A stretch of DNA of 64,000 nt from DATNPH01 sp036703315. Lineage in GTDB: Bacteria; Cyanobacteriota; Cyanobacteriia; Cyanobacteriales; Coleofasciculaceae. The position numbers and the translations under genes were made by a program. The DNA lies in NCBI GenBank assembly GCA_036703315.1, contig DATNPH010000179.1:21671-85670 (forward strand). Direction: 5' to 3'. This document shows, piece after piece, positions 1 to 9,371 of the stretch; position 1 is the first letter of the stretch, and the number at the start of each line of letters is the position of its first letter. Below the pieces are notes generated by a model. The model did not search any database and was not told the origin of the DNA. It saw nothing but the letters and a program-made list of their open reading frames with translations.

Positions 1-388
1 TGTAATGACCGATAAAGGCAACAACCGATTTATCGGCGACGGCTTTGTTGGCGTTCGAGGTTACCTGCGACGGTTCCCATTTACCAGCCGCAGCAGTGGC
101 GTCATCCAACTTTTCATATTGAAGTTTGATTTTGCCATTACAGGCTGTTGAATTGTTTTCATCAAGGACTTGTTGAATGCCGTTGACGATGGTTTGAGCC
201 TGACCTACGGAACTGCCTGTCAATGGCAGACCGGAAACTATTTTGAGGGTTGTTCCATCGGCGGCAGTTCCACCTCCCGTACCACCTCCCGTGCAAGCCG
301 CTGCGAGAAAGCCCGTGGCTAGGGTGGTAAAGGTTAAGGCGATCGCCGAACGAAGCTTTAGGTTATTGGCTAATGGGGGTTTACTCAT
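1..388 (-). CDS. ABC transporter substrate-binding lipoprotein, LivK/amino-acid type (5' part only)
   Basis: The reading frame starts at ATG 388 and runs off the left edge of the window, so only about 129 N-terminal residues are visible. They show a basic n-region, a hydrophobic stretch and a cysteine in LAAACTGGG, as in a lipoprotein signal peptide, followed by a Gly/Thr linker. The mature part begins with KIVSGLPLTGSSVGQ and NGIQQVLDENN and later reads VVAFIGHY. This is the pattern of type-1 periplasmic binding proteins that feed branched-chain or other amino acids (LivJ/LivK) to an ABC importer. The ligand cannot be told from this part. The transporter genes would lie outside the window. 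Confidence 0.8.
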   Translation of the reverse strand, partial: MSKPPLANNLKLRSAIALTFTTLATGFLAAACTGGGTGGGTAADGTTLKIVSGLPLTGSSVGQAQTIVNGIQQVLDENNSTACNGKIKLQYEKLDDATAAAGKWEPSQVTSNANKAVADKSVVAFIGHY

Positions 389-634
389 TTGGATATTTTA
401 CTCCTGTCCTGTCCGAAGCAATATTGATGTAAATGAGATTTTAAGCGGGGCTTCCGCCTATAGATAGATAGACTAATTGCACTTGTGTCACCCTAGCTGA
501 AGCCAAAAATGGATCAGATCAGAATTTTAAGCTGATCTTCTCTGTGTTGATGGTTATGGATGTAACGCGGCTAGAGAGCTGAGTTTGCCCCCCGGTTTTA
601 GGACAATGACGGTAGAAGTCGATTAGTTTTTTAA

Positions 635-726
635 CGGAGAGGGAGGGATTCGAACCCTCGGTACGGAGTTACCTGCCGTACAACAGATTAGCAATCTGCC
701 GCTTTCGACCACTCAGCCACCTCTCC
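635..726 (-). tRNA. tRNA-Ser (anticodon GCU)
   Basis: On the minus strand the acceptor arms GGAGAGG and CCTCTCC pair fully, with discriminator G at 635. The D arm contains GGCTGAGTGGTCGAAAG. The anticodon loop reads TTGCTAA inside the stem CAGA/TCTG, giving GCU. A long variable arm (TACGGCAGG...CCGTA) typical of class II tRNAs is present, and the T loop is GGTTCGAATCC. Length is 92 nt and CCA is not encoded. It reads Ser codons AGC/AGU. Confidence 0.97.
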
Positions 727-1210
727 AGGGTGCCGGATAAACATAATAGCAGATCTTGATGGTTTGCTGCCTGCTAAATAAATTGTGAGAATTTTTGAGT
801 TGGCTTGCTGCCCAGGTAGCCCATACAAGACAAGCACTGGGCAACCCTGTCACGCTTTTATGATTTCTGGTTTTGCCAATATATCTTCTTAGGGAGATAC
901 TTAGTCTGAGGAACACGAACAGCTTTCTCGGTTGTGTGACTGCCTCCTAGCGGGTTGATTCGTGCTAGACGTTTGGAGTATAACTTTACGCAGATAGAGC
1001 AAGATTAGCCGTACTTATCTAGGTAGATGTCGAGGTAGGCAGGCGGTTCAGTATAATCTTCCCTTTAATAGAGGTAATTATGCCTACCAATAATTTTAAT
1101 ATTAGTTAAAATTACTTGAAGTAAGTTTATACTTCAAAGAAGAAGAGGGTAGAAGAAGATACCACCCCTATCTGCCCGAACCTTCGACACAACTCAGGAC
1201 TACACAACCT
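727..1210. other. Intergenic region between tRNA-Ser and a glycosyltransferase
   Basis: This AT-rich stretch of about 480 bp has no convincing reading frame. The short minus-strand frames here lack ribosome-binding sites and run into the tRNA or antisense to the glycosyltransferase. It must hold the tRNA promoter (minus strand) and that of the glycosyltransferase (plus strand), but no promoter element was clear enough to place. Confidence 0.5.
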
Positions 1211-2482
1211 ATGAACACTACAAGTCAACGGCACATTGCTCTGATCTCCGTTCATGGCGACCCAGCTATAGAAATTGGCAAAGAAGAGGCTGGCGGACAG
1301 AACGTTTATGTGCGCAATGTGGGTGAAGCCCTTGCCCACCAAGGATGGCATGTTGATATGTTTACTCGAAAAGCGAGTGCAGAACAACCCAGTATTGTAG
1401 AACATGGTCCGCGTTGTCGGACCATTCGTTTAATTGCGGGTCCGGAGGCATTTGTGCCGCGAGATGAGATTTTTGGGTATGCCAGCACCTTTGTAGAGGA
1501 ACTGCTGAAGTTTCAACAACAATCGGGAATTCAGTATTCCCTGGTACATACGAATTACTGGATTTCTTCTTGGGTGGGAATGCAGCTGAAGAAGCATCAA
1601 CCACTTCAGCAGGTTCATACCTACCACTCACTGGGTGCAGTCAAATATAAGTCGATTACAACAATTCCCATGATTGCCAGCACTCGTTTGGGTGTTGAGA
1701 AGACGGTTTTGGAGACAGCCGAGCGAATTGTGGCAACCAGCCCACAAGAACAAGAACATATGCGATCGCTTGTCTCTACAAAAGGCAACATCGACATCAT
1801 TCCTTGTGGCACGGACATTCGCCGATTTGGCTCAATTGATAAGCAAGAGGCGCGTGCAGTATTGGGCATCGACCCCGAAGCGCTAATGGTCTTCTATGTG
1901 GGACGGTTTGACCAACGCAAGGGTATTGAGACGCTAGTACGAGCTGTTGGTCAGTCCAAGCTGCGGGGTAATAAGAACCTGAAGCTAGTCATTGGCGGTG
2001 GTTCTCGCCCTGGTCAAAGTGATGGCATAGAGCGTGAGCGGATTGAAGGGATTGTTGCTGAACTGGGTATGAGTGAATTCACCACTTTCCCTGGACGCTT
2101 AGGCGATGACATTCTACCAGCCTATTATGCTGCGGCTGACGTTTGTGTGGTTCCCAGTCACTACGAACCCTTCGGATTGGTAGCGATCGAAGCGATGGCA
2201 AGTAGTACACCAGTTGTTGCTAGTGATGTCGGCGGTCTGCAATTTACTGTCGTTCCTGAACAAACAGGTCTACTGGCACCAGCAAAAGATGATGCTGCCT
2301 TTGCCGAGGCAATTGACCGCATTCTCTCCAACCCAGACTGGAGAAACCAACTGGGTAAACAGGCAAGAGTGCGTGTAGAGGAGAAGTTCAGCTGGGATGG
2401 TGTAGCCCATCAGCTAAGTGACCTCTATGGCAAGTTGCTGGAAAAGCAACCAGCTAAACCTTTGACGCAAGTCAGTGCTTAA
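1211..2482 (+). CDS. Glycosyltransferase family 4 protein (sucrose-phosphate-synthase/MshA-like fold)
   Basis: The 423-aa protein has the two-Rossmann GT-B layout. The N-terminal motif KEEAGGQNVYVRNVGEALA is the GG-containing acceptor loop typical of sucrose synthase, sucrose-phosphate synthase and MshA-type retaining enzymes. The C-terminal half has FYVGRFDQRKGIETL and the nucleotide-sugar motif HYEPFGLVAIEAMA with the E-x7-E pair. It probably transfers a hexose from a nucleoside-diphosphate sugar in the cytoplasm. The acceptor is not evident. There is no HAD phosphatase domain as in long sucrose-phosphate synthases. It is monocistronic and convergent with the mscS-like gene. Family is secure; substrate is not. 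Confidence 0.85.
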   Translation: MNTTSQRHIALISVHGDPAIEIGKEEAGGQNVYVRNVGEALAHQGWHVDMFTRKASAEQPSIVEHGPRCRTIRLIAGPEAFVPRDEIFGYASTFVEELLKFQQQSGIQYSLVHTNYWISSWVGMQLKKHQPLQQVHTYHSLGAVKYKSITTIPMIASTRLGVEKTVLETAERIVATSPQEQEHMRSLVSTKGNIDIIPCGTDIRRFGSIDKQEARAVLGIDPEALMVFYVGRFDQRKGIETLVRAVGQSKLRGNKNLKLVIGGGSRPGQSDGIERERIEGIVAELGMSEFTTFPGRLGDDILPAYYAAADVCVVPSHYEPFGLVAIEAMASSTPVVASDVGGLQFTVVPEQTGLLAPAKDDAAFAEAIDRILSNPDWRNQLGKQARVRVEEKFSWDGVAHQLSDLYGKLLEKQPAKPLTQVSA

Positions 2483-2503
2483 CCACATTTAGCTTTCACA
2501 AAA

Positions 2504-2539
2504 ATTGGTAGGGGCACGATATATCGTGCCCCTACCAAT
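2504..2539. repeat. 36-bp perfect palindrome (GTAGGGGC-type cyanobacterial repeat), probable bidirectional terminator
   Basis: Bases 2504-2539 form a perfect 36-bp palindrome centred between 2521 and 2522, with the core GGGGCACGATATATCGTGCC. It lies between two convergent genes and is preceded by A's and followed by AT-rich sequence, so it can form a long stem in either transcript. A relative of the same style, with a GCGCAAGGCTTTGCGC core, occurs at 35052-35076. Such palindromes are dispersed widely in cyanobacterial genomes. Confidence 0.75.
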
Positions 2540-2588
2540 AACTATGTGGCTCGGTTAAAGCATTTTGAATGCAAGAATTTTGAGTTGT

Positions 2589-3443
2589 TTAGCTATTGGT
2601 TGCCCAAGGGTCATTAAATACCTCTGGTTCTCCTTGCCTGGATATATCTACTCCTTGCAATGCTTCTTGAACCAACTGCTGTACTTCTGAGCGTACTTGT
2701 TCATAGGCTTGTGCCCTACACCAAGGTCGCAAGTAGAGTTCGGTTCCCTTTTGTGAAATTGAGGCAACCTGGCAAGTAATCTTTGGGTGATCTAAAACTA
2801 GGGGATGAGGTTGCACCAAAGACAAAAGTAAAATAATAGTCGGTTCAATTGGGCGATCGCCAATATCAATCTTCAAATCCACCCGTCGCGTCCCCATCGC
2901 TGTGGTGTTTTTCAAGACGCCATTGAAGAGATTGTTGTTCGGCACCGTAATCCTGATATTGTCGGGTGTAACCACTGTTGTTGAGAAAATACCAATGGCG
3001 TCCACAACACCCTTGACACCCGATGGTCCTTCAATAAAATCTCCCACCTCAAATGGGCGCTGGTTAAGTAGCATCACACCGGCAGCGAAATGGGACAAGG
3101 TATTCTGCAACGCCAAGCCAATGGCTAAACCAGCAGCTCCCACTACAGCAACTAAACTTGTTGCTTGAATTCCCAACGCACTCAGGAAAGCGACTATTCC
3201 AACCACCAACGTCAGGACTTCTGAAGCCTGTATCAAGAACTTTCGCAACGTTGGCTCAACCGGATTGAAGGCTCTGCGAGTGACACGAGCAACTATATCA
3301 ATCGCATAGCGGGTGAACAGGAGAATAGCAAATGCCCACAGGATTTTCGTACCAACCTGAAAGCCCAGATCGATCAGGTTTTTGTTAAACCACGATGCCA
3401 TATCAAAATTCAACACGGGGGCGTCAAAAGCAAAAATCCTCAT
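2589..3443 (-). CDS. Small-conductance mechanosensitive channel (MscS family)
   Basis: The 284-aa protein has three N-terminal transmembrane segments (about 33-50, 74-92 and 97-126). The third is the pore helix VVGAAGLAIGLALQNTLSHF, with the Gly/Ala packing typical of MscS, followed by the conserved LLNQRPFEVGDFIE that opens the cytoplasmic beta domain. It would open on membrane tension to release solutes during hypo-osmotic shock. Length matches E. coli MscS (286 aa). Met15 (MASWF) is a possible later start; the first Met is kept because no decisive ribosome-binding site favours the second. Function is inferred from family membership. Confidence 0.9.
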   Translation of the reverse strand: MRIFAFDAPVLNFDMASWFNKNLIDLGFQVGTKILWAFAILLFTRYAIDIVARVTRRAFNPVEPTLRKFLIQASEVLTLVVGIVAFLSALGIQATSLVAVVGAAGLAIGLALQNTLSHFAAGVMLLNQRPFEVGDFIEGPSGVKGVVDAIGIFSTTVVTPDNIRITVPNNNLFNGVLKNTTAMGTRRVDLKIDIGDRPIEPTIILLLSLVQPHPLVLDHPKITCQVASISQKGTELYLRPWCRAQAYEQVRSEVQQLVQEALQGVDISRQGEPEVFNDPWATNS

Positions 3444-3654
3444 TGCAACCTCCTTTGTTTCTAGGTTTAATCACCCAGAATTTAGCCTATTGTGCCAGAA
3501 TCCCCACACCGTCATGTACTGCGGCGTGGGGATATACGGGGAGCCTAGAGAATCGATTCAGTATTCACGCCTATCAGCTCTTGAGAGATAGGGGAGATGA
3601 GCCAGATGAGGGGAGGTAACTTCTCGAGTCTTCTCTCATCTTCCCCACCCTTTA

Positions 3655-4854
3655 CTAACATGCCACACGCGGTAGCCGATGCTTGAAGCCACAAAGAATT
3701 TCCCAGGAAATAGTTCCTAAAGATTGTGCCCAGTCGTCAGCTGAAATTGACAAGTCTCCATCTTGCCCAATCAGCGTCACCACTTCCCCTGTCTGCAAGT
3801 CGGGAATTTCACTAACATCGAGCATTAGCTGATCCATGGTAATCGCTCCAATCTGCGGCACGCGCTTACCGCGAATGATCACAGTCATTTGGTTCGAGAG
3901 GTTGCGAGGAATACCGTCAGCATAGCCGATGCCAACTACGGCAAGCCGAATCTGCCGATCAGCAATAAATTTGTAACCATAGCTAACACCAGTGCCAGGG
4001 GGAACCGTTTTCACTTGCGTCACTCGTGCTTTTACCTGCATGACTGGCTTGAGGTCAACCACATTTCGCAAATGTTCAGCTGGGTAAAGACCATACAAGG
4101 CAAGACCTACACGTACCCAATCGTAGTGCAATGCTGGGTCAGTTAAGGTAGCCGCGGAGTTAGCTAAGTGTAGGCGAGGTGGCGTTAGCCCAGCGTCCTG
4201 AAGTTGAGCGATCGCTTCCTCAAACCGCTGATGTTGTAATTTCATCACAGTGGTGTCAGGACTGTCAGCCGTGGCGAGATGGGAGTAGACACTGGCAATT
4301 TCTAGATAGGGTAACCGCTGTACCAGGTAGACAAACTCTTTTGCCTCTTGCCAAGGCATCCCCAGCCGCGACATTCCCGTGTCTAGCTTTAGATGCACCG
4401 ATAGTGTTTTTTTCAACTCACTAAGTGTTTCTGAAAAAACTAAAGCTTGCTGGGGGGTGCATACTGTGGGTTGCAGTTGCCAGTGGGCTATTGCTCTAAC
4501 TTGATCGGGGCTATTAGTTGCCCCCAAAAGCAACACTGGCGCTTCAATTCCAGTTTGCCTAAGTTGAATTCCCTCTGGGAGCGTAGCGACACATAGCCCA
4601 CCAGCACCGGCATCTAACACAGTTCGGGAAACCATTGTTGCACCATGACCATAGGCATCCGCTTTTACCACCGCCATTAGTTTAGTTGAGGGATTCAAAA
4701 GCGTCTTCAGTTGCCGTACATTGTGGGACAAAGCCGCTTGATCAATTTCTACCCAGGCACGTTGACAAAGTCCGCCGGAGACATCGCTAGTACTAGACAA
4801 TACACTTTCATCTTGCCTAGGCGTTACACCAGCAGTCCGCTTCAGCTCTTGCAT
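3655..4854 (-). CDS. alr: Alanine racemase
   Basis: A 399-aa PLP-dependent enzyme interconverting L- and D-alanine for peptidoglycan. The PLP lysine is K64 in AVVKADAYGHGA, and the second catalytic residue is Tyr292 in GVSYGYKF. The domain order is standard: a TIM barrel with SHLATAD and RVGLALYG, then a C-terminal beta domain with AITMDQLMLDVS. The first 30 residues are a non-conserved extension, and the family core starts at RAWVEIDQAAL. The start codon is ATG. Neighbours are unrelated, so it seems to be a single-gene unit. Confidence 0.95.
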   Translation of the reverse strand: MQELKRTAGVTPRQDESVLSSTSDVSGGLCQRAWVEIDQAALSHNVRQLKTLLNPSTKLMAVVKADAYGHGATMVSRTVLDAGAGGLCVATLPEGIQLRQTGIEAPVLLLGATNSPDQVRAIAHWQLQPTVCTPQQALVFSETLSELKKTLSVHLKLDTGMSRLGMPWQEAKEFVYLVQRLPYLEIASVYSHLATADSPDTTVMKLQHQRFEEAIAQLQDAGLTPPRLHLANSAATLTDPALHYDWVRVGLALYGLYPAEHLRNVVDLKPVMQVKARVTQVKTVPPGTGVSYGYKFIADRQIRLAVVGIGYADGIPRNLSNQMTVIIRGKRVPQIGAITMDQLMLDVSEIPDLQTGEVVTLIGQDGDLSISADDWAQSLGTISWEILCGFKHRLPRVAC

Positions 4855-5558
4855 AATAGTTCACTCCTCTATCACACACTCAAAACTATCACCTATTTCC
4901 GCCACAAGGCTTCCGCTCTAACCCTCCAGAAAAAGGCTTCAGAAGGCACAAGGTCTGCTAGGCGTAAGCCAAGGCTGTCTTGGGTTATCTGTACATTATG
5001 TGCAACGAGGAGATTAGGTAGTTGTGGAAGATCCTACCTATCATGGAGCGATCGCTATTTTAAAAAACTCTTGAACAATTAGATGAGAAATGTGTGCTAC
5101 TTGCCAAATAGCTCTTTCAACGAGCTAATAATTCTCATTAAAAACAAATTCTAGAGTTTGTTAAAAAATATATGGCTCATACTGAATAAGCCTTGTTTGC
5201 CATTTCCTTAAGAGTGGCGCTTGCCATAATGTTAGTAGAAAGGAGGTCAAAATTATCCTAACCACTCTTGGAATAGGCTTTGGGGAATCTAAGGAACTTT
5301 TTTCGCTCAAGCTATCAAGGGCATGGCTTCAGACGACTGTTCAAGAGCCAGTAATACCAGAAGTTTATTCTGAACTTCTGATTTATAAACTACTTCTTTT
5401 TGCAACTATGTTTATCACTACCTTGAGAGTAAAAGATGTTCCTGTCAAGCATTTCAATTAACTAGTCACGAGAGGAAAAACTGTTTGTTAGAAAACCGAG
5501 CCATTGAAACAAGCTTACGAATAGTAAGAGAACTAGAAAGCGCGCGCTGGAGGTAAAG
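4855..5558. other. Intergenic region upstream of the hybrid kinase
   Basis: About 700 bp with no convincing gene. A plus-strand frame from 4711 is mostly antisense to alr and is discarded. A short TTG-initiated frame (about 5485-5556, ending LESARWR then TAA) closes 2 nt before the kinase ATG and could be a leader peptide, but it has no known homologue and only a weak ribosome-binding site. The kinase's own site (GGAGG, 6 nt before the ATG) is strong. Confidence 0.4.
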
Positions 5559-8500
5559 ATGGAAAAGCGAACGCAGGAGTTAGCGCAGCAAAATATACGT
5601 TTGGAACAAGAAATTAGAGCGCGTCAGTTGGCAGAAAAGACATTGTGGGAGAGTCAGCATTTCATTCAACGAATGCTGGACATAACACATAACCCTTTGT
5701 ATATCTATGACTTTATAACTAAACGTAATATCTATGCCAATCGTCAGGTTAGCAAGATGTTGGGTTACTCGTTCGTAGAAATTACGCAAATGGGAACAGA
5801 GTTGTTGCCAACTCTTGTGCATCCTGACGATTTGGATACCATCAAGGAACATCTCAAGCGCTTCCAGAATGCTGAGGATAGCGACATCTTTGAGATTGAG
5901 TTCCGGATGAGACATAAAAGTGGGGAATGGCGCTGGATTAGAAGCCGGGAAACTATATTCGCAAGAACCCCGGATGGATTGCCTCATCAGATTCTGGGGT
6001 GTGCTGAAGAGCTTACTTCTACAAAGCGAATCGAAGAAGCTCTGCGGGAAAGTGATCGACGATTTCGCGCCATCTTTGACCATATATTTCAATTTACTTG
6101 GTTACTCAAAACCGATGGCACTGTCTTAGAGGCAAACCAAACCGCACTAGAATTCAGTGGACAGAAATGGTCAGAAATCGTGAAGCGTCCATTTTGGGAA
6201 GCGCGGTGGTGGACGATTTCTCAAAAAAACCAAGAGCAGCTAAAAGGTGCGATCGCAACGGCAGCAAAGGGTGAGTTTGTTCGTTATGAGGTGGATGTTC
6301 TCGGTGCGGGTGATACTGTACTTACCATTGACTTCTCGCTCAAGCCGTTCAAAGACGAAACGGGTCAAGTGGTGCTACTGATTTGTGAAGGTCGTGACAT
6401 CAGCGATCGCAAGCGAGTCAATGCCTTATTAGCCAGACAAAATCATATCCTCGAAATGATTGCCAAGGGGGCAAAGCTTTCTGATGTTCTAGGCACACTC
6501 GCCCTATTGATTGAAAAGCAACTCCCTCAATCTTGGTGTTCCTTCCTCCTCCTCGACAAAAACGGAGTCAATCTAACGCTTGGTGCAGCTCCCAGCCTTC
6601 CAATAGAGTACAACGAGGCGCTCGATGGCATGGCGATTGGCCCATTCGCGGGTTCCTGTGGCACATCCGTCTATTGGGGGGAAACTGTAATTGTTGAAGA
6701 TATTGCTGTTCATCCGCTTTGGTCAGAGTATCGAGATTTGGCGCTCTCCCATGATCTATTGGCCTGTTGGTCTACACCCATCTTTTCCAGTGCTGGGAAG
6801 GTATTAGGCACTTTATCCGTATATTATGCTGAACCTCGTACTCCAAACCGACATGAGCAAGAACTGACGGCTAAAGCGACTCAACTTGCCAGAATTGCGA
6901 TCGAGCGCTCTTTGGCGCAGGAGGAACTGCTCCGCAGTAATGCCATGCTCAAAGCCCAGCAAGAGGCTGCCCTTGATGGAATTTTGGTGATTGACGAAAA
7001 TCGTCGGGTTGCGTCCTACAATCAACGGTTTTGTGAATTGTGGCAGATCTCAGAGCAACTGCTCCAAGTCGGTGATGAACAATCGCTGCTGGCATGGATG
7101 CTAACTCAACTAGAACGTCCACAGGAATTGTTAAATAAGGTAAAGGAACTCTACGCTCATCCCACTGAAACTAGCTACTACGAACTTGCTTTTAAAGATG
7201 GGCGGATATTTGACTTTTATTCAGCACCCGTGCTGTCTCCATCAGGAGGCTACTATGGCAGAATTTGGTATAACCGAGACATTACCCAGCGCAAGCAGGC
7301 AGAAGCCGCTCTGCGACAGGCAGAAGAAAAGTATCGAAAATTAGTTGAGTCAGCTGGTGATGCCATTATTGCGGTGGATGCAGAAACAGGGATTATCCTA
7401 GACGCCAATCAGATGGCGGAAAAGCTCCTCGGACGCTCCAGAAACCAAATTATTGGTCTACATCAGGTAGAAATTCAGCCACAAGAACAGCGCGAACAGT
7501 ACACGGAGTTTTTCAAAAAACATGATGAGTCATTGGGTGTATTTCAAGCCGAACTTGAATTACGCCATACAGACGGCACAGTAGTACCTGTGGAGGTAAG
7601 CGCCAGTGTTGTCGATGTCCAAGGCAAGAAAATTATTCAGGGAATTTTTCGGGACATACGCGATCGCAAACAGACAGAGAAAGCACTTAAGCAGGCTAAA
7701 GTGGCTGCTGAAGTTGCAAATCGCGCTAAGAGTGAGTTTTTGGCGAACATGAGCCATGAACTGCGCACCCCCTTAAATGGCATATTGGGCTACACCCAAA
7801 TCCTCAAACGAGAACCTAGTATAGGCGCTAAGCAGCAAGAGCACTTGGGCATTATTCAACAATGCGGTGAACACCTGCTCACCCTGCTCAATGACATCTT
7901 AGACCTCTCCAAAATTGAAGCCAGGAAAATGGAACTCTACCTCAGTGATTTTCATTTTCCCCGTTTTCTGGAAAGCATTGTAGAGATCGTCGGCATTCAT
8001 GCCCAACAAAAAAATATTTCCTTTGAGTTCGAAAAACTTTCCGAACTACCTAGCTTTGTGCGCGGTGATGAAAAACGTTTGCGACAAGTGCTCACCAATC
8101 TCCTAGGTAACGCCGTCAAATTTACCGACCAAGGTGGGGTAACACTCAAAGTTGGCTATGTAATGGGCAAGGGACACGAGGTACCAAGTACCAAGCAAGA
8201 ATCTGAGATCTCGCCTCCCAAAGGCAAAATGCGCTTCGTGGTAGAAGACACAGGCATTGGCATGCCACCAGAACGATTGGTAGAAATCTTTTTGCCATTC
8301 CATCAAATTAGTGACCCTCGCCATCGAGTGGAAGGTACCGGCTTAGGACTAGCAATCAGCAAAAAATTAGTGCAGCTGATGGGGGGTGAACTGAAAGTGA
8401 AAAGTGCCCTTGGTCAAGGAAGTGTGTTTTGGCTGGATTTAGATTTACCAGAAGTGCCTCAAGAGGTAGAAATCGTCAAGGCTGAGGAAGGCAATATTAT

Positions 8501-9365
8501 TGGGCTGGAAGAGGAGCAGTATAAGGTGTTAGTGGTGGATGATCAATGGGAAAATCGCTCTGTTTTGGTTGATCTGCTCTCACCTTTGGGATTTGAAGTT
8601 GTGGAAGCGATCGACGGTCAAGACTGTCTGAATCAGGCGATTAAAATCAACCCGGATGTCATTCTTCTTGACATGGTGATGCCACAAATGGATGGCTTTG
8701 AAGCCGTTAGAAAACTCCGGCAGTTGCCAGCGCTAAAAGAGATTGTCGTCATCGCCACTTCAGCCAGCGCTTTTGCTGGCGACAAGCACAAGTGTCTAGA
8801 AGCCGATTGTAATGGTTTTATCTCCAAGCCAGTGCAGGCAGAGGAGCTTTTAGAACAGCTACGGCAGCATTTGGGGCTGAAATGGGTTTACCAACACACA
8901 AGCCGCGTTAGCACAGAGGCAACCCAGGAGGTAGCCGCACAAAGTGTTTTAGGAGGTACTTCAGCAGAACAACATTCAGCGTTCTCTGGTAGTGTCAGCG
9001 CAAGTACAGAGGTGACCCAGGATTCAACACAACGGACTTTAGCGCAGCGAAGTTCAGCCTTGTTTGAAGGACTAGCAGGACATAGGTCAGCAACTCCAAG
9101 GGTGAGTGCCAAGGTGAAAGGAGAAGAAAAGCCTCTTGCCTCAACTCAAAATTCCCTTGTAGCCCCACCTAGGGAGCGAATTACTACTTTATATGAATTA
9201 GCCATGATGGGTGATATCAGAGGTATTCGTGAGCAAGCGAATTGGCTTGAAGAGTTGGATGAGAAATTTGTTCCGTTTGCTAGGCAACTGCGTCAATTGG
9301 CTAATGGCTTTCAGGAAAAACAAATTCTGGAATTTGTTAGAAAGTATATGGCAGACAATGAATAA
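5559..9365 (+). CDS. Hybrid sensor histidine kinase (PAS-PAS-GAF-PAS-PAS-HisKA-HATPase-REC)
   Basis: A 1268-aa cytoplasmic hybrid kinase without transmembrane segments. In order: a short coiled coil, two PAS/PAC units (about 30-155 and 165-285), a GAF domain (about 305-445), two more PAS units (about 465-580 and 590-710), HisKA with the phospho-acceptor H733 in FLANMSHELRTPLNG, HATPase_c with the N, G1 and G2 boxes (LTNLLGNAVKFTD, DTGIGM, GTGLGLAIS), and a receiver with D1038 in VILLDMVMPQMDGF. After a low-complexity linker a helical C-terminal module (about 1205-1268) follows. It has no obvious HPt histidine. The ATG is preceded by GGAGG at 6 nt, and an in-frame stop lies just upstream. The diguanylate cyclase starts 6 nt after the stop, so the two are almost certainly cotranscribed. 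Signal unknown. Confidence 0.93.
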   Translation: MEKRTQELAQQNIRLEQEIRARQLAEKTLWESQHFIQRMLDITHNPLYIYDFITKRNIYANRQVSKMLGYSFVEITQMGTELLPTLVHPDDLDTIKEHLKRFQNAEDSDIFEIEFRMRHKSGEWRWIRSRETIFARTPDGLPHQILGCAEELTSTKRIEEALRESDRRFRAIFDHIFQFTWLLKTDGTVLEANQTALEFSGQKWSEIVKRPFWEARWWTISQKNQEQLKGAIATAAKGEFVRYEVDVLGAGDTVLTIDFSLKPFKDETGQVVLLICEGRDISDRKRVNALLARQNHILEMIAKGAKLSDVLGTLALLIEKQLPQSWCSFLLLDKNGVNLTLGAAPSLPIEYNEALDGMAIGPFAGSCGTSVYWGETVIVEDIAVHPLWSEYRDLALSHDLLACWSTPIFSSAGKVLGTLSVYYAEPRTPNRHEQELTAKATQLARIAIERSLAQEELLRSNAMLKAQQEAALDGILVIDENRRVASYNQRFCELWQISEQLLQVGDEQSLLAWMLTQLERPQELLNKVKELYAHPTETSYYELAFKDGRIFDFYSAPVLSPSGGYYGRIWYNRDITQRKQAEAALRQAEEKYRKLVESAGDAIIAVDAETGIILDANQMAEKLLGRSRNQIIGLHQVEIQPQEQREQYTEFFKKHDESLGVFQAELELRHTDGTVVPVEVSASVVDVQGKKIIQGIFRDIRDRKQTEKALKQAKVAAEVANRAKSEFLANMSHELRTPLNGILGYTQILKREPSIGAKQQEHLGIIQQCGEHLLTLLNDILDLSKIEARKMELYLSDFHFPRFLESIVEIVGIHAQQKNISFEFEKLSELPSFVRGDEKRLRQVLTNLLGNAVKFTDQGGVTLKVGYVMGKGHEVPSTKQESEISPPKGKMRFVVEDTGIGMPPERLVEIFLPFHQISDPRHRVEGTGLGLAISKKLVQLMGGELKVKSALGQGSVFWLDLDLPEVPQEVEIVKAEEGNIIGLEEEQYKVLVVDDQWENRSVLVDLLSPLGFEVVEAIDGQDCLNQAIKINPDVILLDMVMPQMDGFEAVRKLRQLPALKEIVVIATSASAFAGDKHKCLEADCNGFISKPVQAEELLEQLRQHLGLKWVYQHTSRVSTEATQEVAAQSVLGGTSAEQHSAFSGSVSASTEVTQDSTQRTLAQRSSALFEGLAGHRSATPRVSAKVKGEEKPLASTQNSLVAPPRERITTLYELAMMGDIRGIREQANWLEELDEKFVPFARQLRQLANGFQEKQILEFVRKYMADNE

Positions 9366-9371
9366 ATCAGT

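Noticed and set aside
635..726. tRNA-Ser or tRNA-Thr as an island attachment site
   Set aside because: No integrase gene and no repeated tRNA 3' end nearby; neighbours look like ordinary chromosomal genes.
4711..5082. 123-aa plus-strand ORF
   Set aside because: First 40% is antisense to alr and the rest is unremarkable.
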